Below are positions 45,869 through 58,860 of a stretch of 64,000 bases of DNA, piece after piece. Position 1 is the first letter of the stretch. Every line of letters begins with the position of its first letter. Position numbers and translations under genes: made by a program. The DNA lies in the NCBI RefSeq assembly GCF_036323735.1, contig NW_026947411.1, positions 847,178-911,177 of the forward strand, read 5' to 3'. The DNA comes from Rattus norvegicus. Its lineage: Eukaryota; Chordata; Mammalia; Rodentia; Muridae. The notes under the pieces are model-generated. The model did not search any database and was not told the DNA's origin. It saw nothing but the letters and a program-made list of their open reading frames with translations.

Positions 45869-48048
45869 GCAGTTTGTGTCTGACATTGATATCTGGGAGA
45901 GAGAAGTTCTTCTAATTGAGACTTCCATCATCTTTGTCTTTCCACTAGTATTACTCTGAATACCACTATAGATTTCTGAGTGAATAACTGTGATTAGTTG
46001 GCAGTTTTCTTTATTTTTATATCTTTCTTTCTTATTTTTTATAAAATTTTAGTGTTTTTAAAGTGGATGAGTCTATATTTACATTTAAAATGTTATTTCC
46101 TTTCTTAGTTTCCTGCCCATAAGATCACTACCTGTTCACAATCCTTTCTTATCTAACCATACTTCTACCCCTTGACATTTCCTTGAACTGGGTGACAAAC
46201 CAACGTAGGACCAAGGACTTCTCCTTCCATTGGTGCCAGCAAAGCCATCCTCTGCCAAATATACATTTGGAGCCATAGGTCTGTCCGTGTTCATTCTTTG
46301 AATATTGGTCTATTTCCAGAAAGCTCTGTTTCATTGACATTGTTTTTCTTTTGGGGTTAACAGCACCTTCAACTCTTGTAATCCTTTCTCAAAACCTACC
46401 AACAAGAGGTCTGTTTTCAGTTCACTGGTTTGCCACTAACATTCACTTCTGTATTTGATATGCTCCAGCTCTCTCTCAGGCAAGACCTATATCCAGTTCC
46501 TGGTAGAATGCACTTAGCTTCCTAAATCTTATCTAGTTTTGGTGGCTGATTTTATATATATATATATACTTTTGGTGGATCCTACTGTATGAAGTTAGGG
46601 GGAATTTTATCATAGATTCAATGCAACTGGGTCAAGAATGTAGAATCCACAAATGGAATTGGCAAATAGATTCCCTCCTGTTCTTATGAAACTATTGAAG
46701 TTGAGGTTTCCCTGGTCCTGAAGCCATTCTTATCACTTCCCATCCTTCTCTATCTTATGTTTGGCCTCAAGAAAGAATCATGGTAAAACATCCAAAAACC
46801 TCAAATCTAACCCTGAGACACTGGAAAAGAGATATTGAAGAACCGAGATCAAACGGGACCTGAGATCCAAATTCTATACTCCATGTGGTCCTATGGTTTA
46901 CTGATATCTGGAAATTTTTGGATGAAATAGGAATTTGGAGATTGCCATTTGAAGTAGGTACACCCTATTTACACTGTTATAATCACTCTATAGCTGGGCG
47001 CCTTTGTTGCTAAAGTCATTGCAGAAAATGGAAGTGGAAAAGCAAATTTTTGAGTACAAATTCAGGAATATATATAAAGTCACCTATCAAGGAATATTCA
47101 ATAAAAATTGAAATACACATGCATTCAATTAAAGGTCTGTAGGGAAATTACTGGCCTTTGGGAAACAGAGAAAATGAAGAAAATTGAACTGTGTGTCACA
47201 GGAATGAACCTGAAAAAGAAAATATTATCTAGAAGAATCTTCTAAACTCAAATTCCTAAATCTTATCGACTCGTGCCAAGACCCTGACTACCTTTGTCCA
47301 TTCAGAGCATTTAACCACTAATGAAGCAAAGAGAAGTCACTAGTTTAGAGAGACGGAGTACGTAAACATTTCCACTGTGTAATAGGAGATATATGTGGAA
47401 AGGGCACCCTCAAATCTGGTCAATTTAAGGAAAGCTCTTTAGCAGATAGGCCATGGCAGGTCTTAGAGACATCATAGTTAGTTCATTCATGAAAAATCTC
47501 TTGTATCCTGGAGAGCATTAGCTTCTTCTGTGATGTCACATGAGTTGTCGTGACTGCAACTGTCTCTCAGATATTCCTTCAGTAACTCTAGGTTTTACTA
47601 ATTGGCCTCTAAATTCAGAGCAAATTGGGGAGTGATAACAAAGAGGATGAAGAGATCAGAAATAGGGAGAAAGAAGCTGGTCCTCTGTCTTGGTACAAAA
47701 TACAAGGAACAAATATATGGTCCTACGGAAAGCTCAGTGAGACATATATAGGGGTTGAGTGCTATGGGTGAAGAGATAGCCTTGATCTGAGCCTCCCACA
47801 TGAGGGAATCAGGAGCTGGGAGACCCTCAGAAGAATCTGGACTTCCCTGTTCTTATGGTTCCTGGAGAGTTTATATCCTTCATTTCTAACTTCCAAAAGC
47901 CAAGTGTTGTGAAGGGCACAGTTGTTTTCCTAAGAGCTCATGGCCTTTACTCAATTTGTCAAGAAGAGAAGGTCATAAGGAAGAAGTGAAAACAAGTATT
48001 GTGTCCCTAGGTCTGAGTAAACTCCTCCATGCTTTGGATATCTATAGT
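45869..48048. repeat. Array unit 5
   Basis: Complete unit of 2180 bp. A useful reference copy: anchor, antisense L1 segment at about 46,010-46,550, a short TA run at 46,553-46,568, then the unit-specific part. Confidence 0.9.
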
Positions 48049-50210
48049 GCAGTTTCTGTCTGACACTGATATTTGGAAGAAAGAAGTGCTACTAGTTGAG
48101 ATTTCATCATCCCAGACTTTCCACGAGTACTACTCTGTCTACTTCACTATTTAATTACTTCACTATTTTACTTTACTATTACACTTCGGATTTCTGAGTT
48201 AATATGTGTGATTACTTGGCAGGTTTCTTTTCCTTTATATCATTAATTTTTTTTTTATTTTTTGAGAAAATTATTGATTTTTTAATTGGAATTCTCTATA
48301 TTTACATTTAAAATATTCTTTCCTATCCCAGTTTTCTGCCCATAAAATCCCTAACCACTCCATTTCTTTCTTCCCTAACCAGCCTTTCTGCTGCATGACA
48401 TTCCCTTAAACTGGGAGACAAGCTAGGGAAGACAAGTGCTTCCTTTCCAATGTTGCTCAAAATCTCATCTTCTGCCACATATGCATTTGGAGCCATAGGT
48501 TCAATGTACGTTCTTTGTATATTGGTCTAGTATGAGAAAGTGGTGGTTCATTGGCATTGTTGTTCCTATGGGGTTGAAAGCACCTTCAGCTCTTCTAATA
48601 TTTTTTTTTCAAAAATTACTAACAAGTGGTCCGTTTTCAGTTCACTAGTTTGCTACTAGCATTCACTTCTGTACTTGACTTGCTGTATCTCTGTCTCTCA
48701 GGAAATATCTATATCCAGTTCATGGAAGAACGCACTTCTTACCTTCTTCAATCTTATCTAGTTTTGTTGGCTGATGTAAACATATATACTTTTGGTGGAT
48801 CCTACACCTATGTAGTTAAGAGGAATGTTAACATGGATTCTGCACAACTAGTTCAAGAATGGAGAATTCACAAATGACAATTTTTAAAAGAATCCCTCCT
48901 GTTTTTATAATCTATTGAAGTAGACCTTTAACAGGTCCTCAAACCATTCTTCTCCCTGCACATCATCCGGTATCTTACTTTTGGCCTTCACAACACAGGA
49001 AGCTAGAGAGTGTAGTACTGATATCAAATGGGACAAGAAACTTAATAGTCCATGTTGTCCTTTGCTTTCCTGATGTCTGGTAATTTTTCAAGAAAATAAA
49101 AATTTGGGAGTTTACCATTTGAAGTAGGTACACAGTATTTACACTTTTATATTCACCCTTTAGTTGGGCCCCCTTTGTGACCAAAATCATTGCAGAAAAT
49201 GGAATTGGAAAACAGAATTTTTGAGTACACATTAAGGAATATTTACAAAGTCCCCTATCAACGAATTTTCAATAAGAAATTGAAATACAATATTCATTCA
49301 ATTAAACATCTGTAGGGAAAATACTGGCCTTTGGGAAACAGAGAATGCCTAGAATATTGAAGTGAGTCACAGGAATAAACCTGGGAATATAAGTACTATC
49401 TAGAAGAATCTCCGACACTCCATGTTCCTAAATCTTTTCTACCCATGCCAAGACCCTGACTAACTTTCTCCATACAGAACATGTAACCTCTATTGAAGTA
49501 GACAGAAATCTCTAGCTTTAGAGAGATGGTGTACGTAAAGGTTTCCTCCGCATCAATGGAGACGGACCTGGAAAGGGCACCCTCGATCCTGTCAATGTAA
49601 GGAAAGTTGTTCAGGATGTAGGCTATGGCAGTTCTCAGTGACATCACCATTAGGCCTTCCCTTAAAACACTCTTGTAACCTGGAGAGTCATACCTTCTTC
49701 TCTGATTTCACAACTGTTCTCATAACTGCAACTGCTTCTCAGATATCCTTCAGTAACTCTAGGGTTTAATAATTGGCCCCTATTTCAGAGAAAATTGGAG
49801 AGTGATAACAAAGTGGATGATGAGATTGGAAATAGGGGAAAGGAAACTGGCCTTCTGTCTTGGTATAAAAACAAGGTCGTTTGGAAAGCTCAGTGAGTTC
49901 TGGGTGGTGGTTGAGTGGTATCGCTGAAGAGATAGCCTTGATCTGAGCCTTCCACATAAGGAAATCAAGAGCTGGGAGACTCTCAGAAACATCTTGACTT
50001 CCCTGGTTTTATGGTTCGTGGATGACAGAGGGATTATATCATTCATTTTTTTATTCCAAAACCAAGTTTTATGAAGTGCACAGTAGATTTCCTGAGAGCT
50101 CATGACCTTTACTATTTTTGTCAAGAAGAAAAGGACCTACGGAAGAAGAAAAAACAAGTATTGTGTCCCTAACTCAAGTTAAACTCCTCAATGCTTTGGA
50201 AACTTATAGT
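48049..50210. repeat. Array unit 6
   Basis: Complete unit of 2162 bp. It holds an 84-codon minus-strand frame (49396-49650, starting MVMSLRTAIAYIL) that is interrupted in other units. Its end shares 'gtccctaactcaagttaaac' with unit 9. Confidence 0.9.
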
Positions 50211-52392
50211 GCACCTTGTGTCTGACACTGATATATGGGAGAGAGAAGTGCTTCTAGTTGAGACCTCAACATCTCAGTCTTTATACTAGTATTAACCTGA
50301 CTTCCACTTCTGAGTCAATATGTTAGAATATTTGGCAGCTTTCTTCTCTTTTATATCATTCATGTTTTTTTTTTTTATTTTTTAGCAATTTTTTTCTATT
50401 TTACTAGATGTTTTATATATACATTTAAAATATTATTTCCTTTCCCAGTTTCCTGACCATAAGTTCCCTACCAGTTCCATTTCCTTCTTTTCTAACCAGC
50501 CTTTCTGCCGCATGACATTCCCTTGAACTGGGAGACAAACTAGGGAAGACAAGGGCTTCTCTTTCCAATGTTGCCCAAAAAGGCCATCCTCAGCAACATA
50601 TGCATTTGGAGCCATAGGTCAGTCCATGTACTTTCGTTTTATATTGGTCTAGTATAAAAAGTCTCTGGGTCATTGGCAACGTTGTTCTTATGGGTTTGTT
50701 AGCACCTACAGCTCTTCTAATTCTTTTTTCAAAATTTACCAACAAGAGGTCCATTTTAAGTTCACTGGTTTGTTACCAGCACTCACTTCTGTATTAGACA
50801 TGCTATATCTGTGTCTCTCAGTAAATATTTATATCTGGTTCCTGGCAGAATGCACCTCTTACCTTCATCAATTTTATCTAGTTTTTTTGACAGATGTATA
50901 CATATATACATTTGGTGTCTCCTACACCTAAGTGGTTAAGTGGAATGTTATCATGGATTCTGCCTAAATATGTCAATAATGTAGAATTCACAAATGACTA
51001 TTTCAAATAGACTCTCCTGTTTTTATGAACCTATTGAAGTAGATGTTTAACTGGTCCTCAAGACCTTTTTTGCCCTACCGATCATCAGGTATTTTATGTT
51101 TGGCCTTAAGAATAATCATGGTAAATTATCCTATACTCAAGTCTGGGCATGCAAACACTGGATGTTAGATAGAGTGTATTGTTATCAAATGGGACTAGTG
51201 AACTTAATTCAATAGTCCGTGTTGTTTTTTGCTTTCCTGATGTCTCATAATTTTTTGTTAAATAAGGATTTGGGAGTTTATCATTTGAAGTAGGATTACA
51301 GTATTTACACTGTTATACTCACTCTGCAGCTGGGCACGGTTTGTGACCAAAATCATTGCAGAAAATGGAATTGGAAAACCGAATTATTGAGTACACATTG
51401 AGGAATATTTACAAAATCCGCTATCAAGGAATTTACAATAAGAAATTGAAATACAGTATTCATTCAATTAAATGTGTGTAGTGAAAATACTGGTCTTTGG
51501 GAAACATAGAAAACCTAAAAAATTGAACTGTATGTCACAGGAATGACCTGTCAATAAAAATATTATCTAGAAGTATCCCCTACACTCCATGCTCATAAAT
51601 ATTTTCCACCCATGCCAATACCCTGACTAACTTTCTCCATTCAGAGCATGTAACCACTAGTCAAGCAGAGAGAAGTCTCGAGCTTCAGAGAGATGGAGTA
51701 CCTAAAGGATACCACTGTGTTACAGGAGATGGACCTGGAAAGGGTACCCTCGAATTTGGTCAGTGTAAGGAAAATTGTTTAGCAGGTAGGCCATGGCATT
51801 TCTCACTAACATCACCATTAGGCCCTCCCTGAAAATTCTCTTGTAACCTGGAGAGACATAACTTCTTCTGTGATGTCACAACTGTTGTCCTGACTGCAAC
51901 TGCCTCTCAGAAATACTTCAGTATTTCTAGGGTTTACTAATTGGCCTCTAATTTAGAGCAAATAGGGGAGTGAAAACAAAGAGGATGAAGAGATTGGAAA
52001 TGGAGAGAAGGAAGCTGGTCTTCTGTCTTGGTATAAAAAACAAGGAAGAAATATGTGGTTTTTAGGAAAGCTCAGTGAGTCTTTGGTAGGTGTTGAGTGA
52101 TATCACTGAAGAGATAGCCTTATCTGAGCCTTTCAGATATGGGAATCAGAAGCTGGGAGCCTGTCAGATACATCTGTGCTTCCCTGTTCTTATGGTTTCT
52201 GGAAATCAGTAGGATTATATCATTCATTTCTCTATTCCAAAAGGCAAGTGTTGTGAAGGGCATATTTGTTTTCCTGAGAGGTTATGACCTTTACTCTTTT
52301 TGTCAGAAGAAAAGGTCCTAAGGAAGTAGTGAAAAACAAGTATTGAGTACTGAGCTCCGAGTAAACTCCTCCATGTTTTGCATATCTATACT
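50211..52392. repeat. Array unit 7
   Basis: Complete unit of 2182 bp. Its start shares 'cagtctttatacta' and 'tattaacctgact' with unit 10. Confidence 0.9.
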
Positions 52393-54562
52393 GCAGTTAG
52401 TGTCTGACACTGATATCTCGGAGAGAGAAAAATTACTTGTAGTTGAGACTTCATCATCTCAGTCTCTCCAATAATATTACTCTGAATACCACTTCAGATT
52501 TCTGAGTCAATATGTGCGATTACTTGGCAACTTTCTTCTCTTTTATATGTTTCTCATTTTAGCAAATTTTATTGCTTTTAATAACTGGATGTTTCTATAT
52601 TTACATTTAAAATATAATTTTCTTTCCAAGTTTCTTGCCCTTCAGATCCCACTTGTTCTCTTTTCCTACTTCTCTAACCAGTCTTTCTGTTTGTTGACAT
52701 TCCCTTGAACTGGGAGACAAACTAGGGAGGACCAAGGGCTTCATGTCCATTGTTGCCCAAAAAGGCCGTCCTCAGCAACGTATGCATTTGGAACCATAGG
52801 TCAGTCCATGTACTTTCTTTGTATATTGGTCTTGTAAGCAAAAGCTCTGGTTCACTGGCTTAGTTGTTCCTATGGGGTTGAAAGCACCCTCAGATCTTCT
52901 AATCCTTTTTCTAAATTTACCAAAAAGAGGTACGTTTTCAGTTCAATGGTTTGCTACCAGCATTCACTTCTGTATTCGACATGCTGTATCTGTGTCTCTC
53001 ACTAAATATCTATATCCAATTACTGGCAGGATGTATTTCTTACCTTCATCAATTTTATCGAGTTTTGTTGGCTGATGTATACATATATACATTTGGTGGC
53101 TCCTACACCTAAATGGTTCAATGGAAAGTTAACATGGATTCTGCCCAACTATGTCAAGAATGTAGAATTCACAAATGACAATGCAAATAGACTCCTTCCT
53201 GTTTTTATGAACCTATTGAAGAAGATGTTTCATTGGTCCTCAAGACATTCTTCTCCCCGCCCATCATCTGGTAGATTACATTTGTCCTTAAGAAAGAATT
53301 ATGGTAAAAAGTCCTGAACAATCAAGTCTGGCCATGGGAACACTGGAAGGTACAAAGGGTTGTACTGATATCAAATGGGACTAGAGGACTGAATTCAAAC
53401 TTCATATTGTCCTTTGCTTTCCTGATGACTGGTAATTTTTTGATAAAATAAGGATTTGGGAATTCATCATTTGAAGTAGGTACACAGTATTCACACTCTT
53501 ATACTCACTCTATAGCTGGGCCCCCTCTCTGACCAAAATCATTTCAGAAAATGTAATTGGCAAATGGAATTTTTGATTCCACATTGAGGAACATTTACAA
53601 AATCCCCTATCAAGGAATTACAGTAAGAAATTGAAATACAATATTCATTCAATTAAAGGTTTTAGAGAAAATATGGCCTTTGGGAAAGAGAGAAAACCCA
53701 GAAAATTGAACTGTATGTCACAGGAATTACCTGTCAATAAAACTAATATCTGCAAGAATCTCCTACACTCCATGTTCCTAAACCGTTTTTACCCATGCTA
53801 TGCCCCTTAATAACTTTCTGCATTATGAGCATGTAACCACTGGTGAAGCATAGAGAAGTCTCTACTTTAGAGTGATGTAGTACATACAGGTGTCCTGTGC
53901 CACATGAGACATACCTGGTAAGGGCACTCTCGAATCTGGTCAATGTAAGGAAAAGTGTTCAGCAAGTAGACCAAGGTAGTTCTCAGTGACAGCATCATTA
54001 GGACCTCCATGAAAACTCTCTTATAACCTGGTGAGCCCTACCTCCTTCTGTTGTCATGACTGCAACTGCCTCTCAGATTTTCCTTCAATAACTCTAGGGT
54101 TTACTAATTGGCCTCTAATTCAGAGACAATTTGGGAGTTAGAACAAAGAGGATGAAGAGATATGATATGGGGAGAAGGAAGCTGGACTTATGTCTTGGTA
54201 TAAAAAACAAGGACGAAATATGAGGTGCTTGGGAAAGCTTAGTGTGTCCTTGTTAGGTGTTGAGTGATATCACTGAAGAGATAGCCTTTTTCTGTGCCTT
54301 CCACATAAGGGAAACAGGAACTGGGAGACTCTCAGATGCATCTGCACTTCCCTGATCTTTTGCTTCCTGGTAGTCAGAGACTTTATATCATTCATTTCTA
54401 TATTCCAAAAGTCATGTGTTGTAAAGGACACAGTTGTATTCCTGACAGATCATGGACTTTATACATTTTGTCAAAAAGAGAAAGTTACTAAGGAAGATGG
54501 GATGGACAAGTATTGTGTCCTCAGCTCAGAGTAAACTCTACAGTGTTTTGGATACCTATTGT
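52393..54562. repeat. Array unit 8
   Basis: Complete unit of 2170 bp. The 'tgtgatgtcacaac' segment found in most units is deleted here (near 54,045). Confidence 0.9.
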
Positions 54563-56740
54563 CCAGTTTCTCTCTGTCTGAGACTTCTATCTTGGAGAGA
54601 GAAGTGCTCTATTTCAGACTTCATCATCTCAGTCTTTCCACTAGTATTACTCTGTCTATCATTTTAGATTTCCAAGTCAATACTTATGATTAGTTGGCAG
54701 GTTTTTTTTTCTTTTATATCTCTCAATTTTTAGCAAATTTTATTGGTTTTTTTAACTGGATGTTCCTTTATTTACATTTAAATTGTTATGTCCTTTCCCA
54801 TTTTCTGGCCCATAACATCCCTATCTGGTCCCCCTGCCCGTCTTCTATAACCCTTCTTACTACCCCTTAACATTCCCTGGAACTTGGAGTTAAACCTAGG
54901 GAGGACCAAGGACTTCTCCTTCCATTAGTACTCACCAAGTCCATCCTCTTCCACATATGCAGTTGGAGCCATAACTCTGTCCATGTACATTCTTGAACAT
55001 AGGTCTAGTATCAGAAAGCTCTGGTTCATTAGCATTGTCGTTCTTATGGTGTTAAAGCCCCTTCAGCTCTTGTAATCTTTCCTGAAAATCTACAAACAAG
55101 AAGTCCATTTTCAGTTCACTGGTTTGCCACTAGCATTCACTTCTGTATTTGGCATAATCTAGTTGTGTCTCTCAGGAAATATCTATATCTGATTCCTGGA
55201 AGAATGCACTTACCTTCATCAATCTTGTCTAGTTTTGGTGGCTGATGTATATGTATGTACTTTTGGTGGCTCCTACAGCTCTGAGTTTAGCTGGAATTTT
55301 GACATGGGTTCTGCATATCTAGGTCAAGACTGTAGAATCCACAAATGGCAACACCAAATAGACTCCATCCTGTTTTTTGAAACTTCTGAAATTGAGGCGT
55401 CACTGGTCCTCAAGTCATTCCTCTAGATGCCCAGCCTCCTATATCTTATGTTTGGCCTTAATAACTAATCATGGTAAAATACTCAAAACCCTCAAGTATG
55501 GGAATGAAACTCAGGAAGGTAGATATTGCAGAACTGATATCAAATGGGACTAGAGAACCGAATTCAATAGTCCATGTTGTGCTTTGCTTTTCTGATATCT
55601 GGTAATTTTTTGTTAAAATAAGGATTTGGGAATTTATAATTTGAATTAGGTATACACTATTTACACTGTTATGCTTACTCTATAGTTGGGCCCCCTTTGT
55701 TGCCAAAATCTTTGCAGAAAATGGAATTGGAAAACAGAACTTTTGAGTACACATTGAGGAATATTTTCAAAGTCCCCTATCAACGAATTTTCAATAAGAA
55801 ATTGAAATACAATATTAATTCAATTAAACGTCTGTAGGGAAAATACTTGCCTTTGGGAAACAGAATACTTAGAATGTTGAACTGAGTCACAGGTATGAAC
55901 CTGGGGATATAAGTATTATCTAGAAGATCTCCTATATTCCATGTTCCTAAATGTTTTCTACCCATGCCAAGACCCTGACTAACTTTCTCCATTCAGAGCT
56001 TTTAACTACTAGTGAAGCAGAGAGAAGTCTCTAGGTTTAGAGAGATGGAGTATGTAAAGGTTTCAACTGTGCATTAGGAGACTCTCCTGGAAAGGACACC
56101 CTCGAATCTGGTCAATGAAAGGAACGCTGCTCAGCAGCTAAGGACATGGCAGTTCTCAGTGACATCATCATTAGGCCTCCCTGAAAAATCTTTTGTATCC
56201 TGGAGATCCCCAGCTTCTTCTGTGATGTAACAAGTATTGTCCTGACAGGAACTGCCACTCCGATATTTCTTCAGTACCTCTCTGGTTTACTAATTGGCCA
56301 CTAATTCAGAGTAAACAGCCATGTGGGAGTGAGAACAAACAGGATGAAGAGATCAGAAATGGGCAGAAGTAAGCTGGCCTTCTGTCTTAGTATTAAAAAA
56401 AAGAAAAAAATAAGTGGTATTTGGAAAAGCTCAGAGAGCCCTTGGTAGGGGTTGAGTGGTATTGATGAAGAAATAGACTTGATCTGAGCCTTCCACATAT
56501 GGGAATCAAGAGCTGGAGCATCTGGACTTCCCTGTTCTTCTGGTTCCTGGATGTCAGAGGGTTTATATCATTTATTTCTTTATTCCAATACCAAGGGTTA
56601 TGAACGGCACAGTTGATTTCCTGAGAGCTCATGACCTTTACTCTTTTTGTCAAGAAGAAAAGGTCCTAAGGAAGAAGGGAAAAACAAGTATTGTGTCCCT
56701 AACTCAAGTTAAACTCCTCAAGGCTTTGAATCCCTATAGT
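54563..56740. repeat. Array unit 9
   Basis: Complete unit of 2178 bp. It resembles unit 4 in part (the 'caagtattgtcctgacagga' variant near 56,230) and unit 6 in other parts ('caacgaattttcaataag' at 55,771). Confidence 0.9.
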
Positions 56741-57957
56741 GCAGTTTGTGTCTGACACTGATATCTAGGAGAGAGAACTGCTTCTAGTCGAGACTTCATC
56801 ATCTCAGTCTTTATACTAATATTAACCTGACTACCACTTCAGATTTCTGAGTCAATATGTTAGATTACTTGGCAGCTTTCTTCTCTTTTATATCATATTT
56901 TTTTTTATTTTTTAGCAATTTGTTTTCTTTTCAAACTACATGTTTCTATATATACATTGAAAATATGATTTCCTTTCCCAGTTTCCTGCCCATAAGATCC
57001 CTACCAGTTTCATTTCCTTCTTCTCTAACCAGCCTTTCTGCTGCATGACATTCCCTTGAACTGAGAGACAAACTGTGGAGGACAAGGCCTCTCTTTCCAA
57101 TGTTGCCTAAAAAAGGCCATCCTCTGCCACATATGCATTTGGAGCCATAGGTCTGTCCTTGTACTATTTTGTATGTTGGTATAGTATGAGAAAGTTCTGG
57201 TTCATTGGCATTGTTGTTTGTATGGGTTTGAAAACACCCTCAGCTCCTCTATCCTTTTTCAAAATTTACGAACAATAGGTCCGTTTTCAGTTCAATGGTT
57301 TACTACTAGCATTCACTTCTGTATTTGACATGCTGTATCTGAGTATCTCAGGTAATATTGATATCCGGTTCCTGGCAAAATGCATTTCTTACCTTCATCA
57401 ATCTTATATAGTTTTGTTGGCTGATGTATACATATATACTTTTGGTGGCTCCTACACTTATGTGGTGAAGTGGAATGATAACATGGATTTTACCCAACTA
57501 TGTCAAGAATGTAGAACTCACAAATGACCATTTCAAAAATACTCCTTCCTATTTTTATAAACCTAATGAAGTAGATGTTTAACTGGTCCTCAAGCCATTC
57601 TTCTCCTTTCCCATCATCCAGTATCTTATGTTTGGCCTTAAGATAGAATCACGTTAAAACATCCTAAAACCTCAAGTCTGGCCATTGGAATATTGGAAGC
57701 TCAATAGTGTAGTTCTGATATCAAATTGTACAAGAAACCGAAATCAATAGTCCATGTTGTCCTTTGCTTTCCTGATGTCTGGTAATTTTTCAATAAAATA
57801 AGAATTTGGGAATTTATCACTTGAAGTAGGTACACAGTTTTACACTTTTTATACTCACTCTATACCTGGGCCCACTTTGTGACCAAAATCATTGCAGAGA
57901 ATGGAATTGGAAAACAAAATTTTTGAGTACACATTGAGGAATATTTACCAAGTCCCT
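56741..57957. repeat. Array unit 10 (truncated by ERV3)
   Basis: Runs to 'atatttaccaagtccct', about 1.2 kb into the unit, and is cut by the ERV3 LTR. The remainder of the unit should lie beyond the right window edge if ERV3 inserted cleanly. Confidence 0.9.
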
Positions 57958-58257
57958 TGTCATGCCCAACCTCGACCAGCAAAAAAGATATGACCAATGA
58001 AGATCTTCTTCAAGCAGTTTTACTCAGGAACCTTGAAACAATCTTCTGACCCCGGGGAACCCCCGGAGAACACTTAAATAGCTAGTGCTGGCTAATCCCA
58101 GCAAGCTATCTGGGTCATGCAGACAGGCTATCACTATGCGGAAGCTAGCAAGCCAGGCAGGTATAGCCAAATAAGGACTTGCTTACTACAAGGAGCGCAC
58201 ACTGTTCGGAGGGTGGAAAGTGGAACCAGCACGATCTTTGACGCCTGTCACGTCACA
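57958..58257 (-). repeat. ERV3 3' LTR
   Basis: About 300 bp from TGTCATGCCC to GTCACGTCACA on the plus strand. The pattern after the terminus ('cctcgaccagca') is shared with the ERV1 LTR, but the rest is distinct. The inner boundary is inferred from the terminal CA and the purine-rich minus strand beyond it (AAAAAGGTGGAAC). Confidence 0.8.
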
Positions 58258-58860
58258 GCCGCCTATAGTTCCACCTTTTTGTTTAATTAACCAAGCAGGC
58301 AAAGGCACCACTGAGTGTGGTGACCCCCACTGTCTTAGGATCATCCCTTCATTAAACCAGTCTTATGACACCTCTTTGCCCACCAAGTTCCTTAGCTAGA
58401 AGAGAGGTTGCCCATAACTGGGGAGGGTCACTCACACATACTCATGCCTGAGGTACAACAAGGTCTTCTGAATAACCTTAAGCCAGGCTTGAGGGGACTG
58501 TCCTGCTTCAATTGCTGCAAATACCTGTACCACCATAACAGCGTTCCGCCTCTGAACAAACCTCATTCTACAGAGACAACACAGACACACTAGGCAGACC
58601 AGCAGCAAGAATCCAACTAGGGTTCCCATACCCTCCCACTCCCTCAGATGATTCATAGCAGCCTCAATCCAAAATGACAATCCCGTAGCCAGTCTAGCAT
58701 ATGCACGTGTGGAGTTCACCGTCACGATGGCTGCACATAGCTGAACCATTAAGAAATCGAATTCTCCTGTCCAATTTCCTAGAAGATAACTTGACAACTT
58801 TTTAGAAAAATTAGATGAGTGGATTTAAAAGTCATGACGTATCGGCATGAGTCTCCGGAA
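58258..58860 (-). pseudogene. env: ERV3 env remnant (transmembrane tail)
   Basis: Minus-strand 58432-58797 encodes a 121-codon piece. It has an ectodomain fragment, a clear membrane-spanning segment (MGTLVGFLLLVCLVCLCCLC), then a basic tail ending in an AAIEAGQSPQAWL motif that is also seen, diverged, in ERV1. The gap between the integrase end and the LTR is only about 0.6 kb, so the surface subunit is deleted. No complete envelope is encoded. Confidence 0.78.

Larger units (their letters stand above)
36430..57957. repeat. Macrosatellite-like array, ~2.18-kb units, ten copies
   Basis: Direct head-to-tail copies recur with the anchor 'gtgtctgacactgatatctg' (variants) at about 36430, 41244, 43526, 45869, 48049, 50211, 52393, 54563 and 56741. 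Five consecutive spacings are 2162-2182 bp. The longer ones (2282, 2343) are explained by microsatellite growth, and the first by L1-I. Each unit contains about 110 bp after the anchor, then ~540 bp of antisense L1 3' UTR, then a microsatellite-prone spot, then ~1.4-1.5 kb of sequence with no recognised family. No long reading frame is conserved. Copies differ by many substitutions and small indels, so the array is not freshly homogenised. Confidence 0.93.

Noticed and set aside
43076..56653. Recurring 60-115-codon minus-strand frames (MWKAQIKAIS-type) in array units
   Set aside because: Related frames persist in several units by common descent, but lengths, frames and stops vary. I did not annotate them as genes without selection evidence.
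36430..57957. CRISPR-like or gene-cluster explanation for the regular repeats
   Set aside because: The repeats are ~2.18-kb units in a rodent genome with L1-derived content. There are no short repeat/spacer patterns and no conserved long gene per unit.
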